Position numbers and translations under genes: made by a program. 26,718 nucleotides of DNA from CAYLNH01 sp964384625 (GTDB lineage: Bacteria; Verrucomicrobiota; Lentisphaeria; JABSQK01): the NCBI GenBank assembly GCA_964384625.1, contig CAYLNH010000070.1:1-26718 (forward strand), given 5' to 3'. Below the pieces are notes generated by a model that saw nothing but the letters and a program-made list of their open reading frames with translations, had not been told where the DNA came from and did not search any database. Below are positions 8,451 to 18,900 of the stretch, one piece after another. Every line of letters starts with the position of its first letter. Position 1 is the first letter of the stretch.

Positions 8451-8560
8451 GCGGCGGGCGATTTCGATTTCGGCAGGATCGCTTGCATTCTGCCTGTTGC
8501 CATCTTAACATTTACAGAGCTTGCCGTCGAACGGTGGGCGTACGTGGGAGACTATGGACA

Positions 8561-8998
8561 ATGGGTTTGCTTGACAAACTACATGCGAAACGCGTCCGCA
8601 AGACCAAGGCCCAATTTGCCGAGCACGTGACTGACGCTCTCCGCGTACTCGGCGTCGCGGGCAACCTGCCCGTTGACGAGCAGGAGTTCTCCATTACCGT
8701 GCCGACCGCCAAGGGACCGCACAAGATCTTCCTGCAGAATGCCTTCCGCCAGTTTGACATCGACGCCTACACCAAGATGTCCCGCGACGAACAGCACGCG
8801 GCCGTCATCCGCTTTGTCCGCGGCGAGAAGCAGATCATCGACCAGCGCAACGCCGCGTCCACTCTGCCGGAGCGCAAAGACGACTTCGACCTCAGCACCA
8901 AGCTCGAGATGGCAACCAAGACCGCCAATCTCGTGAAGAAGCTGCAGGACCAGTACAAGGCGGACAAACACCGCGAATACAACGAAGGCAGGAAATGA
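8561..8998 (+). CDS. Conserved-looking 145-aa cytosolic protein, function unknown
   Basis: Small soluble protein without signal peptide or membrane segment. It has an amphipathic, basic N-terminal helix (MGLLDKLHAKRVRKTKAQF), a mixed middle with the strand-like segment EFSITVPTAKGPHKIFLQN, and a highly charged helical C-terminus (LEMATKTANLVKKLQDQYK...). The opening plus the LQN segment loosely recall DUF1444-type proteins; I would not assign it. The ATG at 8561 is preceded by GGGAG 10 nt upstream; the open frame extends further upstream, but there it overlaps the divergent epimerase and its leader. It stands alone between a divergent catabolic operon and the giant-protein operon. Confidence 0.75.
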   Translation: MGLLDKLHAKRVRKTKAQFAEHVTDALRVLGVAGNLPVDEQEFSITVPTAKGPHKIFLQNAFRQFDIDAYTKMSRDEQHAAVIRFVRGEKQIIDQRNAASTLPERKDDFDLSTKLEMATKTANLVKKLQDQYKADKHREYNEGRK

Positions 8999-9530
8999 CC
9001 CATCGCCTTGGGCACCAATGAGTTCTTGTTGCAGTTCCATCCCCGCTGTGCCTTCCCGTCCAGATTCTCTCCCGCGGCTTTGCTCTGTCCTTCATCAACT
9101 GCGCCCAATGAACTCCTGCGAATCTTTCCGGTTTCGACATAACAACGTCGATTTCATCACGTCCTGCTGCGTCGTCGCCACTGGCTGTAATTGCTGCGTT
9201 AGCCGGTCTTGACCATATTTTCCGCCGCGGCGGATCAACCTGTGACTGACAATATGTCAAAGACTCCTGAAGCAGGCGCCCCTCGGCTGCCTTGCACACC
9301 CACACCCATTGACGCCGATTCGCGGCAAAACTTATGAAATCATTGGGTTGGGCGTGGTGTAAGAACGGGCTCCGCCCGCATAGAACCCGCATCACATCAC
9401 AAACTTAGAGGGCGCTCTTGGATCTGCCTGTGTTTCCTGTTACTGTACAGGCACGTGGCGGCGCCAAAGCCGGACCACACTCGGTGCTGCTGAAAAGGGA
9501 TGAAATCGGTTATCTGGGAGGAGGATATCC
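8999..9530. other. 532-bp non-coding leader before the giant-protein operon
   Basis: No gene is supported: open frames on either strand lack start signals and family features. A GC-rich mini-hairpin (CGGGC-TCC-GCCCG, about 9366-9378) has no T-run. A palindromic element lies at 9425-9453 and is listed separately. The operon's strong ribosome binding site GGGAGGAGG (9516-9524) ends 6 nt before the ATG at 9531. No convincing sigma-70 promoter was found, so the promoter of the operon is unknown. Confidence 0.55.
9425..9453. promoter_or_regulatory. Nested inverted repeat upstream of giant operon
   Basis: TGCCTGT (9425-9431) pairs with ACAGGCA (9447-9453). A second CCTGT (9436-9440) can pair with ACAGG (9447-9451), and CTGTACAG (9443-9450) is itself a perfect 8-bp palindrome. 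The two 5' arms compete for one 3' arm, so this could be an operator or a small RNA switch about 80 bp before the start codon. Chance occurrence cannot be excluded. Confidence 0.3.
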
Positions 9531-12500
9531 ATGAATCGTTTCCCCTGTTGCGTTCATCTGTTGCTTACCATCGTGATTGCGACCACCGTCCTGCCACTGC
9601 TCGCGCAGGAAACTGCAAAGCCCACCGCGCCGGACAAGGTCTACGTACCCTACGGCGAACTGAAACGCGTTTTCGAACGCACCGATCAGGGAATTTTCCT
9701 GCCCTATAGCGAATTTGAGCGGCTATGGAAGAAAGCACAAGGCCGCCCGGCCGATGCCAAAGGCGTTCCCCTGCCCTACCTGATCTCGGCGGCGCGCTTC
9801 ACTGGTGAAACCAACGAGAGACTGGCCAGTCTCAAACTCCTGTTGACCATCGACGTGCTGTCCGATAACTGGATCAGCATGCCCATTGGGCTCGGCCAAG
9901 TGGCCGTCGCCAAGACCTCCTTCCAACAGGCGCCGCAGTCGCAAACCAAGCCGCTCCTGTTGGTATCGAACGGCAGCTACCACCTACTTGTCAAGGGCAA
10001 GGGCCGCTACGTTCTTGCGGTCGATTTCGTCTGTCAACTGCTCACCAAACCGGGCCAGAATATCCTGCAGTATCGCGTCCCGGCAGCGGCCATCAGCACC
10101 TTGGACCTTCTTATCCCCGAAGAGAACATGAAGGTTGGTGTCGCCCCGCTCCTCGCCGCTTCCACGAGCCAGACCAAAGACAAGAAGACGCGACTGCAGG
10201 CGTTCCTCGGCAACGCCGGTTGGGTCAAGTTGACCTGGCAACCAAAGACCCAGGCCGCAGCCGACCTTACACCGGTCATCATCTGTAATCAGCAACGGCA
10301 CATCCACGTTGGCGAGGCACTGATCTCCCAGGCGATCGTCTTCAACTACGACATCCGCCGCCGCGGCATCAAGCGGTTGACCATCAACCTGCCGGACCAG
10401 TGGCCCGGCCCCAAGCCATACCGGGTTACCGCGGTCGAAGGCGAGAACCTGAGCAAGTGGGACATCACCAGCCGCAAAGTCGGCGAACGTACGGTGCAGA
10501 ATCTCGAAGTCGAGCTCTTTTCTGAAGTGAAAGACAAGTACGTGCTGACGGTCAAGCTGGAGCGCTTCCTGCAGGAGAAGGAACTGCAGTTGCCGATCAC
10601 GCCGATCACCACGCAACAAGTCCTGCGGCGCAGCGGCCTGCTTGCGGTCACGCGCGTCTCGCGGCGGGCCGCCGAGGTCCGCAACCCGAACAGCGAATTG
10701 GTTCGCGTTGACATCGGCCAACTCCCCAAGCCCCTGCGGCGACAGACGGGGGCAACGGCCTACCGTTACACCTCCAATACGTATGCGGGCACACTGGCGA
10801 TCGGCACGGTGCTGCCCCGGGTGTCGGTGCACCAGCAGTGGCTGGTCAGCATCGATCGCGATATGCAGTTCCTCAACGGCCGCCTGAACTACGACGTCGA
10901 CCGCGCGGGTGTTTTCTCACTGAAGCTCATTCTGCCGGAACCGTGGGAAGTCACGTCGATTGAGCCGGATACGCTCATTGAAGACTTCGGGTTCACCGGC
11001 AAGGGAGCCGGCCGGCTGCTCACGGTCGCTCTGGAACGGGAAGCAAAGGGGAAATTCACCATGCGTTTGCAGGCCCGGGCGCCGCGCGCGGCGCCCGAAA
11101 CCCCGGTTCACTTCCAACTCCCGGCGGCGGCGCCGGACTTCCTCCATCTCCACAGCGGCGAAATTGTCTTTGCCTTGATCGACTCCTTGCGCGCGGAAGT
11201 CAAAGGCAGTTCCGATCTACGGCCGCTGGCCCTCCGGGATGCCGCCACCAAGACCGCGAATGACTCTCGTGTCAAGGCCAAGCCGGCCATGGCGTTCGCG
11301 TTCCGCACAGTCGATCCCGAACGCAAAAAGCTGCCCACGGTTGATCTGACCATCGCCGAGAAACCGGCACAGATCTCTGCTACGGCCCATCGCCTGGTGA
11401 ACATCCAACCGGGGTCCGTGGAACACCACGTCGTGCTCAGCTATCGCATCCGCTACGCCCCCGTCGATGTCTTCTATCTCAAGCTGCCGAAATCGATCGC
11501 CGACCTCGGTCCGCAAATTACGGGCATCGACATCAAAGAGAAACCGAGGATCGATGCCCTGCCGGCAGACCAAACGGAACCCGGGAAAGAGGGAGAGCCG
11601 GAATGGGCCTACTACAAAATCGCCTTGCAGGCGCCGGTGCGTGACCGATACACTGCCGAAATCAGCTGGCGGCAGACCTTCCAGGTCGATGCCGATTCCG
11701 AACCGAAAGTCTCGCTTCTGCCCGTACTGGCTGCCGGCAGACTCTCCGACCAGACCGGACATATCGCCGTGGCCAAAGCGCCGACACTGGCGATTGGCCG
11801 CGAGACCATGGACGGTCTTGTGCCGGGCGACGCCGGCAGTGCCGTTGACGTCCCCAACCGGGCACATCGACAGAATGCGATCAAAGCCTACCGTCACAGC
11901 ACGCCGGAGTTCAGGCTGGAATTGCCGATTCGCCTGCAGAAGGACGCTAAAGTCTTCACCACGATTGCCAACGCGGTCATCATTGAACAGGCGATCGCGC
12001 GGGACGGCACACTCAATGCCCGCGCTGTGTTTCTGTTGTCCTCCAGCCGCGGAGATCGCATCGAAGTGAGTCTACCGAAAGCCGAGGTCTACTCATTCCT
12101 GCTCAACGGCAGTGAGGTCGCGTTTGAGCAACCGACGGCAGACAGCTATGCGGTGCGCCTGCCGCCCTCTGCGGGCCAGGTTTCGAAGCAGCTCCTGGAG
12201 GTGACGTACGGCGTCAAGAAGGCCTCCACCCGCCACCTGCCCGCACCCGTCCTGCCGGAAAGCGTGCCGGTGCAGCGCACCTATTGGCGGATCTGGGCCC
12301 CCGCAGACTACCGCTTGCTCGGGTACGACCGCAACTTCGCCAGGGAAGGCGAGACGCCGCCGGAGATGCTGGTCCAGATGATCTGGCCCGACCATCGCGC
12401 GGCGCTCTCAAGTTTCAGCAGCCAGGGGAAACTTCTCTGCTTCGGCCGACAGGGCCCGGCCGATGAGCTGTCGGTTTGTCTCGTCTCGCGTCTGGTTCTC

Positions 12501-12926
12501 TGCGGCACCGTCTGGCTGCTGGTTCTCGGCGCGGGCATCTACGGACTGAAATACAGCGGTATACGACGTCTGCAGGTGGTCCTGGGGCTGATCGCGCTCA
12601 CATCGTTTATCTATCTCTACCAGCCCCTCTTTGTCGGCGGCATCGCCGGCGCCGCACGATGGGGCATAGCATTAGTCGTCGTGCTCTGGCTCGCACGCCA
12701 CATAATCAACCGCAAACGCAACGCCCCCGCCGGTAATGCCGCGCCACCACCAAAGGACACTCTTCCTGCCAAACCCAAGCCGCGTCGGAAGAACCGCGCC
12801 ACAAAGAAATCAAGCGCCGGCAAACCCAAACCGAAGCAGGAACCGAAACAACCGCAGTCGGAAGAGGACAGCTCAAAGACCAACGACTCCGCACCCGAGG
12901 AATCGGAACCGAAGGGGGAGGGTTGA
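9531..12926 (+). CDS. Large envelope protein, VYVPY module copy 1 (function unknown)
   Basis: 1131-aa exported, membrane-anchored protein. In order: signal peptide (1-25, ending LPLLA); VYVPY at 37-41; FLPYSEFERLW at 56-66; a strand-rich ectodomain of about 850 residues with no recognisable enzyme motif; closing motif TYWRIWAPADY with Trp919; three hydrophobic segments (about 985-1005, 1011-1035, 1040-1060); and a Pro/Lys/Glu-rich tail (about 1062-1131) probably in the cytosol. The VYVPY and (F)LPY..F..LW signatures recur in both halves of the next protein, so these are paralogues. I recall similar conserved hypothetical proteins from planctomycete-type genomes, without known function. The start has GGGAGGAGG 6 nt upstream. 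The stop lies 3 bp before the next start, and the next gene's ribosome binding site sits inside this gene's last codons, so the pair is translationally coupled. Role inferred: cell-envelope structure or surface assembly. Confidence 0.85.
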   Translation: MNRFPCCVHLLLTIVIATTVLPLLAQETAKPTAPDKVYVPYGELKRVFERTDQGIFLPYSEFERLWKKAQGRPADAKGVPLPYLISAARFTGETNERLASLKLLLTIDVLSDNWISMPIGLGQVAVAKTSFQQAPQSQTKPLLLVSNGSYHLLVKGKGRYVLAVDFVCQLLTKPGQNILQYRVPAAAISTLDLLIPEENMKVGVAPLLAASTSQTKDKKTRLQAFLGNAGWVKLTWQPKTQAAADLTPVIICNQQRHIHVGEALISQAIVFNYDIRRRGIKRLTINLPDQWPGPKPYRVTAVEGENLSKWDITSRKVGERTVQNLEVELFSEVKDKYVLTVKLERFLQEKELQLPITPITTQQVLRRSGLLAVTRVSRRAAEVRNPNSELVRVDIGQLPKPLRRQTGATAYRYTSNTYAGTLAIGTVLPRVSVHQQWLVSIDRDMQFLNGRLNYDVDRAGVFSLKLILPEPWEVTSIEPDTLIEDFGFTGKGAGRLLTVALEREAKGKFTMRLQARAPRAAPETPVHFQLPAAAPDFLHLHSGEIVFALIDSLRAEVKGSSDLRPLALRDAATKTANDSRVKAKPAMAFAFRTVDPERKKLPTVDLTIAEKPAQISATAHRLVNIQPGSVEHHVVLSYRIRYAPVDVFYLKLPKSIADLGPQITGIDIKEKPRIDALPADQTEPGKEGEPEWAYYKIALQAPVRDRYTAEISWRQTFQVDADSEPKVSLLPVLAAGRLSDQTGHIAVAKAPTLAIGRETMDGLVPGDAGSAVDVPNRAHRQNAIKAYRHSTPEFRLELPIRLQKDAKVFTTIANAVIIEQAIARDGTLNARAVFLLSSSRGDRIEVSLPKAEVYSFLLNGSEVAFEQPTADSYAVRLPPSAGQVSKQLLEVTYGVKKASTRHLPAPVLPESVPVQRTYWRIWAPADYRLLGYDRNFAREGETPPEMLVQMIWPDHRAALSSFSSQGKLLCFGRQGPADELSVCLVSRLVLCGTVWLLVLGAGIYGLKYSGIRRLQVVLGLIALTSFIYLYQPLFVGGIAGAARWGIALVVVLWLARHIINRKRNAPAGNAAPPPKDTLPAKPKPRRKNRATKKSSAGKPKPKQEPKQPQSEEDSSKTNDSAPEESEPKGEG

Positions 12927-12929
12927 ACC

Positions 12930-15900
12930 ATGAAGGTGTTCTACTCCACCACCCGGCGACTGCTGATCTGTTTCGCCCTTCTGGCCGCAGCCATACTCCC
13001 GGCTCAAGAACGGCCGCAACGCCTATACGTACCGTTCAAGGACATCTCTGCAGCGCTGAACCACCTGGACAAGGCCATGCTGATGGATCGGACGAGGTTC
13101 GAAGCGTTGCTCGCCGCCGCGCGAAGGAACGCCGCCGCAGCAACCAGCGCCCAGCAGGTCTACATTCGCCAAGCTACCTACACCGGAGCAATCAAAGGCG
13201 ACAACCTGGTCCTTGACGCGACGTTCAGTATTGCTTCGGACAGCGCCGGGCCGCTGCCGTTGCCATTGCCGTTCGCTGATCTGGCAATCTCGAAAATCGA
13301 CCTGGACGGAAAGCCGGCGCCGTTGAACTACAACCGTGGCGGTCGACTCATTCTCGTCGTCGCCGGAAAGGGAGACCACCAACTCACCGTCATCGGTGCC
13401 ACACGTCTCAATGAACTGAAACGGGGTGGCATGCGAGCGGCAATCTCAATCCCGCCGGCTGTGGCCGGCACGATGACACTGACGCTGCCCGGCGATCAGG
13501 AGGCACACGCCAACGTTCCCATCACCGCCACGCGGCATGAACAGTCCACCGACCAGACAACCGTCCGCCTCGCTCTTGGCGGTCACGCAAATCTGTCTCT
13601 GGCGTTGATGGGAAATGGGCGACAGGAAGACGACAACGCCATCCTCCTCGGTGAATCGGCGACGACCGTGGCACTGACACCCACCGGACAGGAAATGAAT
13701 TGCCTCTTCACCGTGCGCGTTCTGCGCCGAGGCCTGCGCGAGCTGAAACTCCAGCTGCCTCAGGCCTGGACTGTCTCCGACGTCACCTGTCCCAGCCTGG
13801 TACGCTGGGCCGTGAGCACCCGGGACAACGCCAAACTTCTGACGATCCGCCTGCGAAATGCTGAACGCGGCACCAGGGCGCTTCACATCAAAGCCTACGC
13901 CCCGAACCCCAATACGCAATGGCGTTTCCCGCATGTCTCGTTAGTAAACGCCGACTACCAGCGGGGCTTTCTCCTGGTTGCCCCCGGCGTCCAGTTGATG
14001 GTCCGCTCCGAACGGCTCACGAACACACGCCGACAGGACATCAAAACCGCATCCCGCGTGTCCGGCCTGACCGGAACCAGCGGCCGACTCTATTTCCACT
14101 GGGGTGACAACCCGCAGGTCCTCCTTGGCATGGCGGCAGTAGAACTGCAACGCCATACCAAGGAACGCCAGGAGATCGTCGTTACCCCCGATGGCCTCGT
14201 GCTGAATCTGCACGCCCAGATTTCGGCCGTCGGCAAGGAGATGTTCCATCTGAATTTCCAAATCCCCCCCGCAGAGACCGGCTGGCAACTGGAAGAAATC
14301 CGGGTGAACGGCCGACATCGCGGTTTCGAACACCGGACCACAGCCATCCGGGACGGCCGCCAACTGCGAGTCGAGTTGGGGCGGCCCATCGCGCGCGAGG
14401 GCGCCGCCAAGGTCCTGGTCAAACTCAAACACACACCCGAAAACTGGAACTGGAGCTCTCTCAGAATCGACAATCTGAAACCACGCCCGCTCCGTGTCCC
14501 GCTGGTTCGTACGCAAGCTGCAAAAACCAAGGGCCAGGTGGCCGTCCGCGCGATCGGCGACCTCCGCATTGCCTCCGCGGATGCGGCAGATCGCCTGACG
14601 CCTGTGAAGGTCGGGCGAATGGCCGCACTGCAGTTGACAGCCGACGTTCAGCACGCCTGGGAATACAAGACCGGCGGCATTGACGGCGTCACGGTCACCG
14701 TTGATCGCCTGCTGCCACGTTTCGAGGCGGACAGCATCGGATTGGCTGATATTGGAACCAATTCGCTGCAGAGCGATTTCGTTCTCACCTACCGTGTTAG
14801 CCGGGCAGCCACACGAACCCTCTACCTGCTGGCCGACAAAGTCCTGGGAGAGAACCTGAACATCCAGGCAGTGGGTCAACGCCTGACCAGCACGCATCGC
14901 GTCGCCCCCGGGCCGACTACCGCCGCGGTGCCGTCCAGCATCGCAAACAGCTACAACCTTTGGGAACTCCGATTTGACGGCAGAGTACGTGACCAGATTG
15001 CTGTCTATGTCAACTACACCTTACCCCGACAGCGCCCCAAAACCCGAAGCAACTATGTCCCCATCCCCCTGATTCGACCGGCCGGCGTCCCGCGAGCTGA
15101 CGAAATGCTGGCCGTCCAAGCGCGTGAACAACTCGCCGTCGACCTCAAGCCCACACAGGCAGAAGAGATCGATCAGCTCGAACTGCCAACGCTGCCGGCC
15201 AAGCCAAAACGAATCCTCGGCGCGTACCGTCTGAAGAACGGCACGGCCCCAATGCCGCAGATCTCGTTCGTGACCACCTCGCAGCAGGGCTACGGGGTAC
15301 CGGTCGCCGTCGCCATGAGCGCCGAGTTAACCACGGCAATCGGCGCAAACGGCTCCCAACAGGTGAAGGCCGTCTACAACATAACGAATGCTGGACACCA
15401 GTTCATCACCATCAGACTCCCGCCGGAAGCGCAGCTCTGGTCAGCACGTGTCGGCACCAAACAGGCCAAACCTAAAACCGATGATCAAGGCACAGTTCAG
15501 TTGGCCATGCCGTACACGACGAAGCCGATGCCGGTTGCTGTCGTTTTCTATTGCCCACCTGGCAAGGAGGGCCTCGATGAATTTGTCCCGACGGCACCGA
15601 CACTGATCAATGTCGACGTCCGCCACACCACTTGGCGCGTCTACGCCCCACCCGATTTCCGTGTCGTCAACAACGAGACCGACGCCAGCATTGACGGCAT
15701 CATTCGACCGCGCCCCATAGCATCTCTCTTCGCGGGCAGTTTCATGGTCATGGGTATGGGCAGGAACATGGAACCGAACTCCGCACAGTACCTGTCCGAC
15801 ACAGCTGCACCTCCCCAAGCCCCTGCCGGGGCCACAGGAGAAAGCTACGAGTCGGCAGCAAAAGCCGACAAGAGCTTCTTTGGTTCGAAGAAGTCTAAGA

Positions 15901-18900
15901 AGTCATTGACGGGGTGGTCTCAGGACTACCAGGCGCAGGGACGCTATACGTTGCCCGTCGAATTGACGGTCTCGCCAAACGCGGCACCGCCGATCATCTG
16001 TCGCAGCATCGGCACACCCGCCATGGTGTTGGAGATTCGCTCGCAGCGACGGGGGGCATCCCGGTTTCTTTTCGGAATGATCATCTCCCTGATCCTCGCC
16101 GTCGGTTTCCGCCGCGCCTCAGCCGGTGCCGTTGGGACCTTTATCCTGACCGTGCTGTTCACATCATCGTTCCTCGCGGTCTGGTTCGATGGTCTCGTCA
16201 ATTTCTGTAATGGTCTGTTCGCCGGCGCCCTCCTCGTCGCCGGGCTCCTCGCCGCTGTCGGCATCATCCGGATCGTCAAGAGAGCCTATCGTTCCGGATC
16301 GGCTAAGCCCGTTTCGGTCGCCATGGCTCTCCTGCTGCTGATCTGCGTCGTCGAAGCCGGGGACAAGGCCCCAGCGAAGAAGCGCGTCACCAGGCAAACA
16401 AAGGCAGTCAAGAACCCCTTGCCGCCACCCCGGCCGCCGCACGCCGATCCGCCGGGAAAGGTCGTGGTGCCCTACTCGGGGAAGCCCGATGCGAAAGCGG
16501 CAAACGTCATTGTCCCCTATGAAGATTACGTGCGGCTGTGGAATCTCGCCCATCCGGAGAAGCAGATCCAAGCACTTCCTGACGGCACTAGCATTTCCAT
16601 GGCCAACGTCAACTATGACGCGGAACTCGTGAACAAGAAGCTTGGGATCACGCTCCGGACGAACATCACTTCGCGCGGCACGGGGTGGCTGTCCATCCCG
16701 ATGCCGGTTGGCGGCATGGCGCTGACGGCAGCGACCCTTAACGGTCAGCCGGCACGGCTCCAGCGCGGGCCGCAGGGCACGTCAATCCTGTTGCTGAAAG
16801 CCGGCGAGAAAGGCGAACTTATCCTACAGGCCACGGCCGTGCCGCAACTGACCGGCCGCAAGGGATCCATCGAACTCGACCTGCCGCCGCTGCCGCTCGG
16901 GATCATGCGACTGCAACTCAACGACCCCGAGCTGGAAGTCGAGGCAAACGGCGCCCCCGCAGCACTGGCCCGGCAACAGGTCGGCAATCGGACACAGTGG
17001 CTTTTGCCGTTGGGAAACCGACACAAGCTTCAGCTGTCATGGTCACCCCGCGCGGGAACGGGCGCGGCAGATCGTACACTGACGGCGGCAAGCCGCCACA
17101 GCGTCTATGCCTTTCATTGGGCTCTGATCGGCATCAGTCGTTTCACCTTTGCTTTCTCCGCCGGACAGAACGACCGTTTTGAAATCTATGTACCCGCGGC
17201 CGCCGAGATCACCCAGGTCTCCGGCGTGAATCTGCGGGACACACGTATCATGGGCCGGCGTGAGATTGAGGGGCAACCTTTCAAGATCGTCAGCATCCGC
17301 CTCCACCGGCCGGCAGAAAAGCGATGCGACCTGACAGTACGCTGGGTTGCGGAATTGCCCCCCCTCGCCAAGCCATCCCGACTGTGGCTGCCCCGTGCCG
17401 GCGGCGTCGGCCGCGAAAGCGGCAGTGTCGCACTCTTCCGTGCCGGCGGCATCACTATTCGCGGCGTCAAAGCTGTCGGCGGCAGACGGGTCAACACCAA
17501 GGCAGCCAAGACCGTCGGCAAAGCTGCCGATCTCGTCTATCCGGTTGCCGGCTATGCCTGGCCATATCGTGAATTCAGTCTTACCTGGCAACTGGCCCGG
17601 CTACCCAGTAAACCAGCTGTGGCAGCGGACCAATTGGTTCGCATCAGCCAGGATCGCGTGCAGATCCTGGCACACGCAAAACTCAAAGCGGAACGCGGCC
17701 AGATCTTCGGCGTCAGCTTTCTGCTGCCGACGGGTTACGAACTCCTCAGCGCTTTGGGCCCGCAGGTCGAGGACTGGTACATCCAGCGCGAAGGCGGCAA
17801 AACCTATCTGCATGTCGCGCTCCGCGCCGCTGCCGACGAAACAACCGTCGCGCTGATCATGGTCAATGATCAACCCAAGTTGGGACAGTTTACCGTACCG
17901 GCCGTCAAGGTGGTTGACGCCGACCACCGGTTGATCGCCAAACAGGGCGGACGCTTCGCAGTACAGGTGGCGCCGGCACTGGAAGCCCGAACTGTCGCCA
18001 GCCAGGGACTCAAACCGGTTCCGCCCAAGGCGTTGAATACCTGGCTCGACAGCCGGCAACGACAGGCGATCCAGTTCGCCTACGTCTATGAGAAACCAGA
18101 CGTTCAGCTTGCGCTCGGGGTCCGTCAACTTTCGGCAAAGGTTCGCGTTGAGTCCCTTGCCGGCATCGCCATTCGCCCCACGAAGGCAACCTATACTTAC
18201 CGTTTGCGTTTCCGCATCGACGGTTCGCCAATCGACCGGGTTTCGTTCTCGCTCCCCAAGCAATACGCCGAACGCATCGCAGTTACGTCGAACGCTATGC
18301 GATCAGCAAAGCAACGCTCTCTCGGTGATGATCGCCAGGAATGGACGGTCTCCCTGATCAGCGAAGTGACGGGCGTTCTCGATCTCGCGGTCAACTTCAC
18401 TTTGCCGATTGATGCCAAGACTACGACACTCCCAGTCCCACGTCTCAGCACCTCTGCACCCGCCGGATACCGCGCCATCGTTGCAGTCCAGAACCAGTCA
18501 CGCCATGACATCCAGTTCCAGCCGTCTGCCGGTCTGCGGCCATTGTCCGTCGCCGAGCAGAATAGCATCCTGACAGGCGCGGTGCGCAGTCACCTCCACC
18601 ATGTCTACCACGCATTCAGGGACGACTGGTCCGCATCCCTGAAAATCTCGCCCGCCAAACCGGCGGGTCGGCTTCAGGCCGTGATCGATCTGATGGCCGT
18701 AACGACGACTGTCGACCGCAGCGGCATGATGCAATACGACGTCAAGCTGTCGATCCACAACCGCAGTGAGCAGTTCCTCGAATTCGCGACACCAGCCGGG
18801 TTCAAGCTGTGGCGAGCTGTTGTCGCCGGAAAAACAGTCAAGCCGGTAATCTCCTCGGGAGCCGCCGCCGGGACAGTCCTGGTTCCTCTGGTCAAAACGT

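Noticed and set aside
8483..8511. TTGCAT-N17-TAACAT as promoter of the 145-aa gene
   Set aside because: Only 3/6 and 4/6 matches to sigma-70 hexamers; correct spacing alone is not enough to list it.
8892..9395. 167-codon minus-strand open frame across the leader region
   Set aside because: Overlaps the end of the 145-aa gene, no Shine-Dalgarno, and no recognisable domain.
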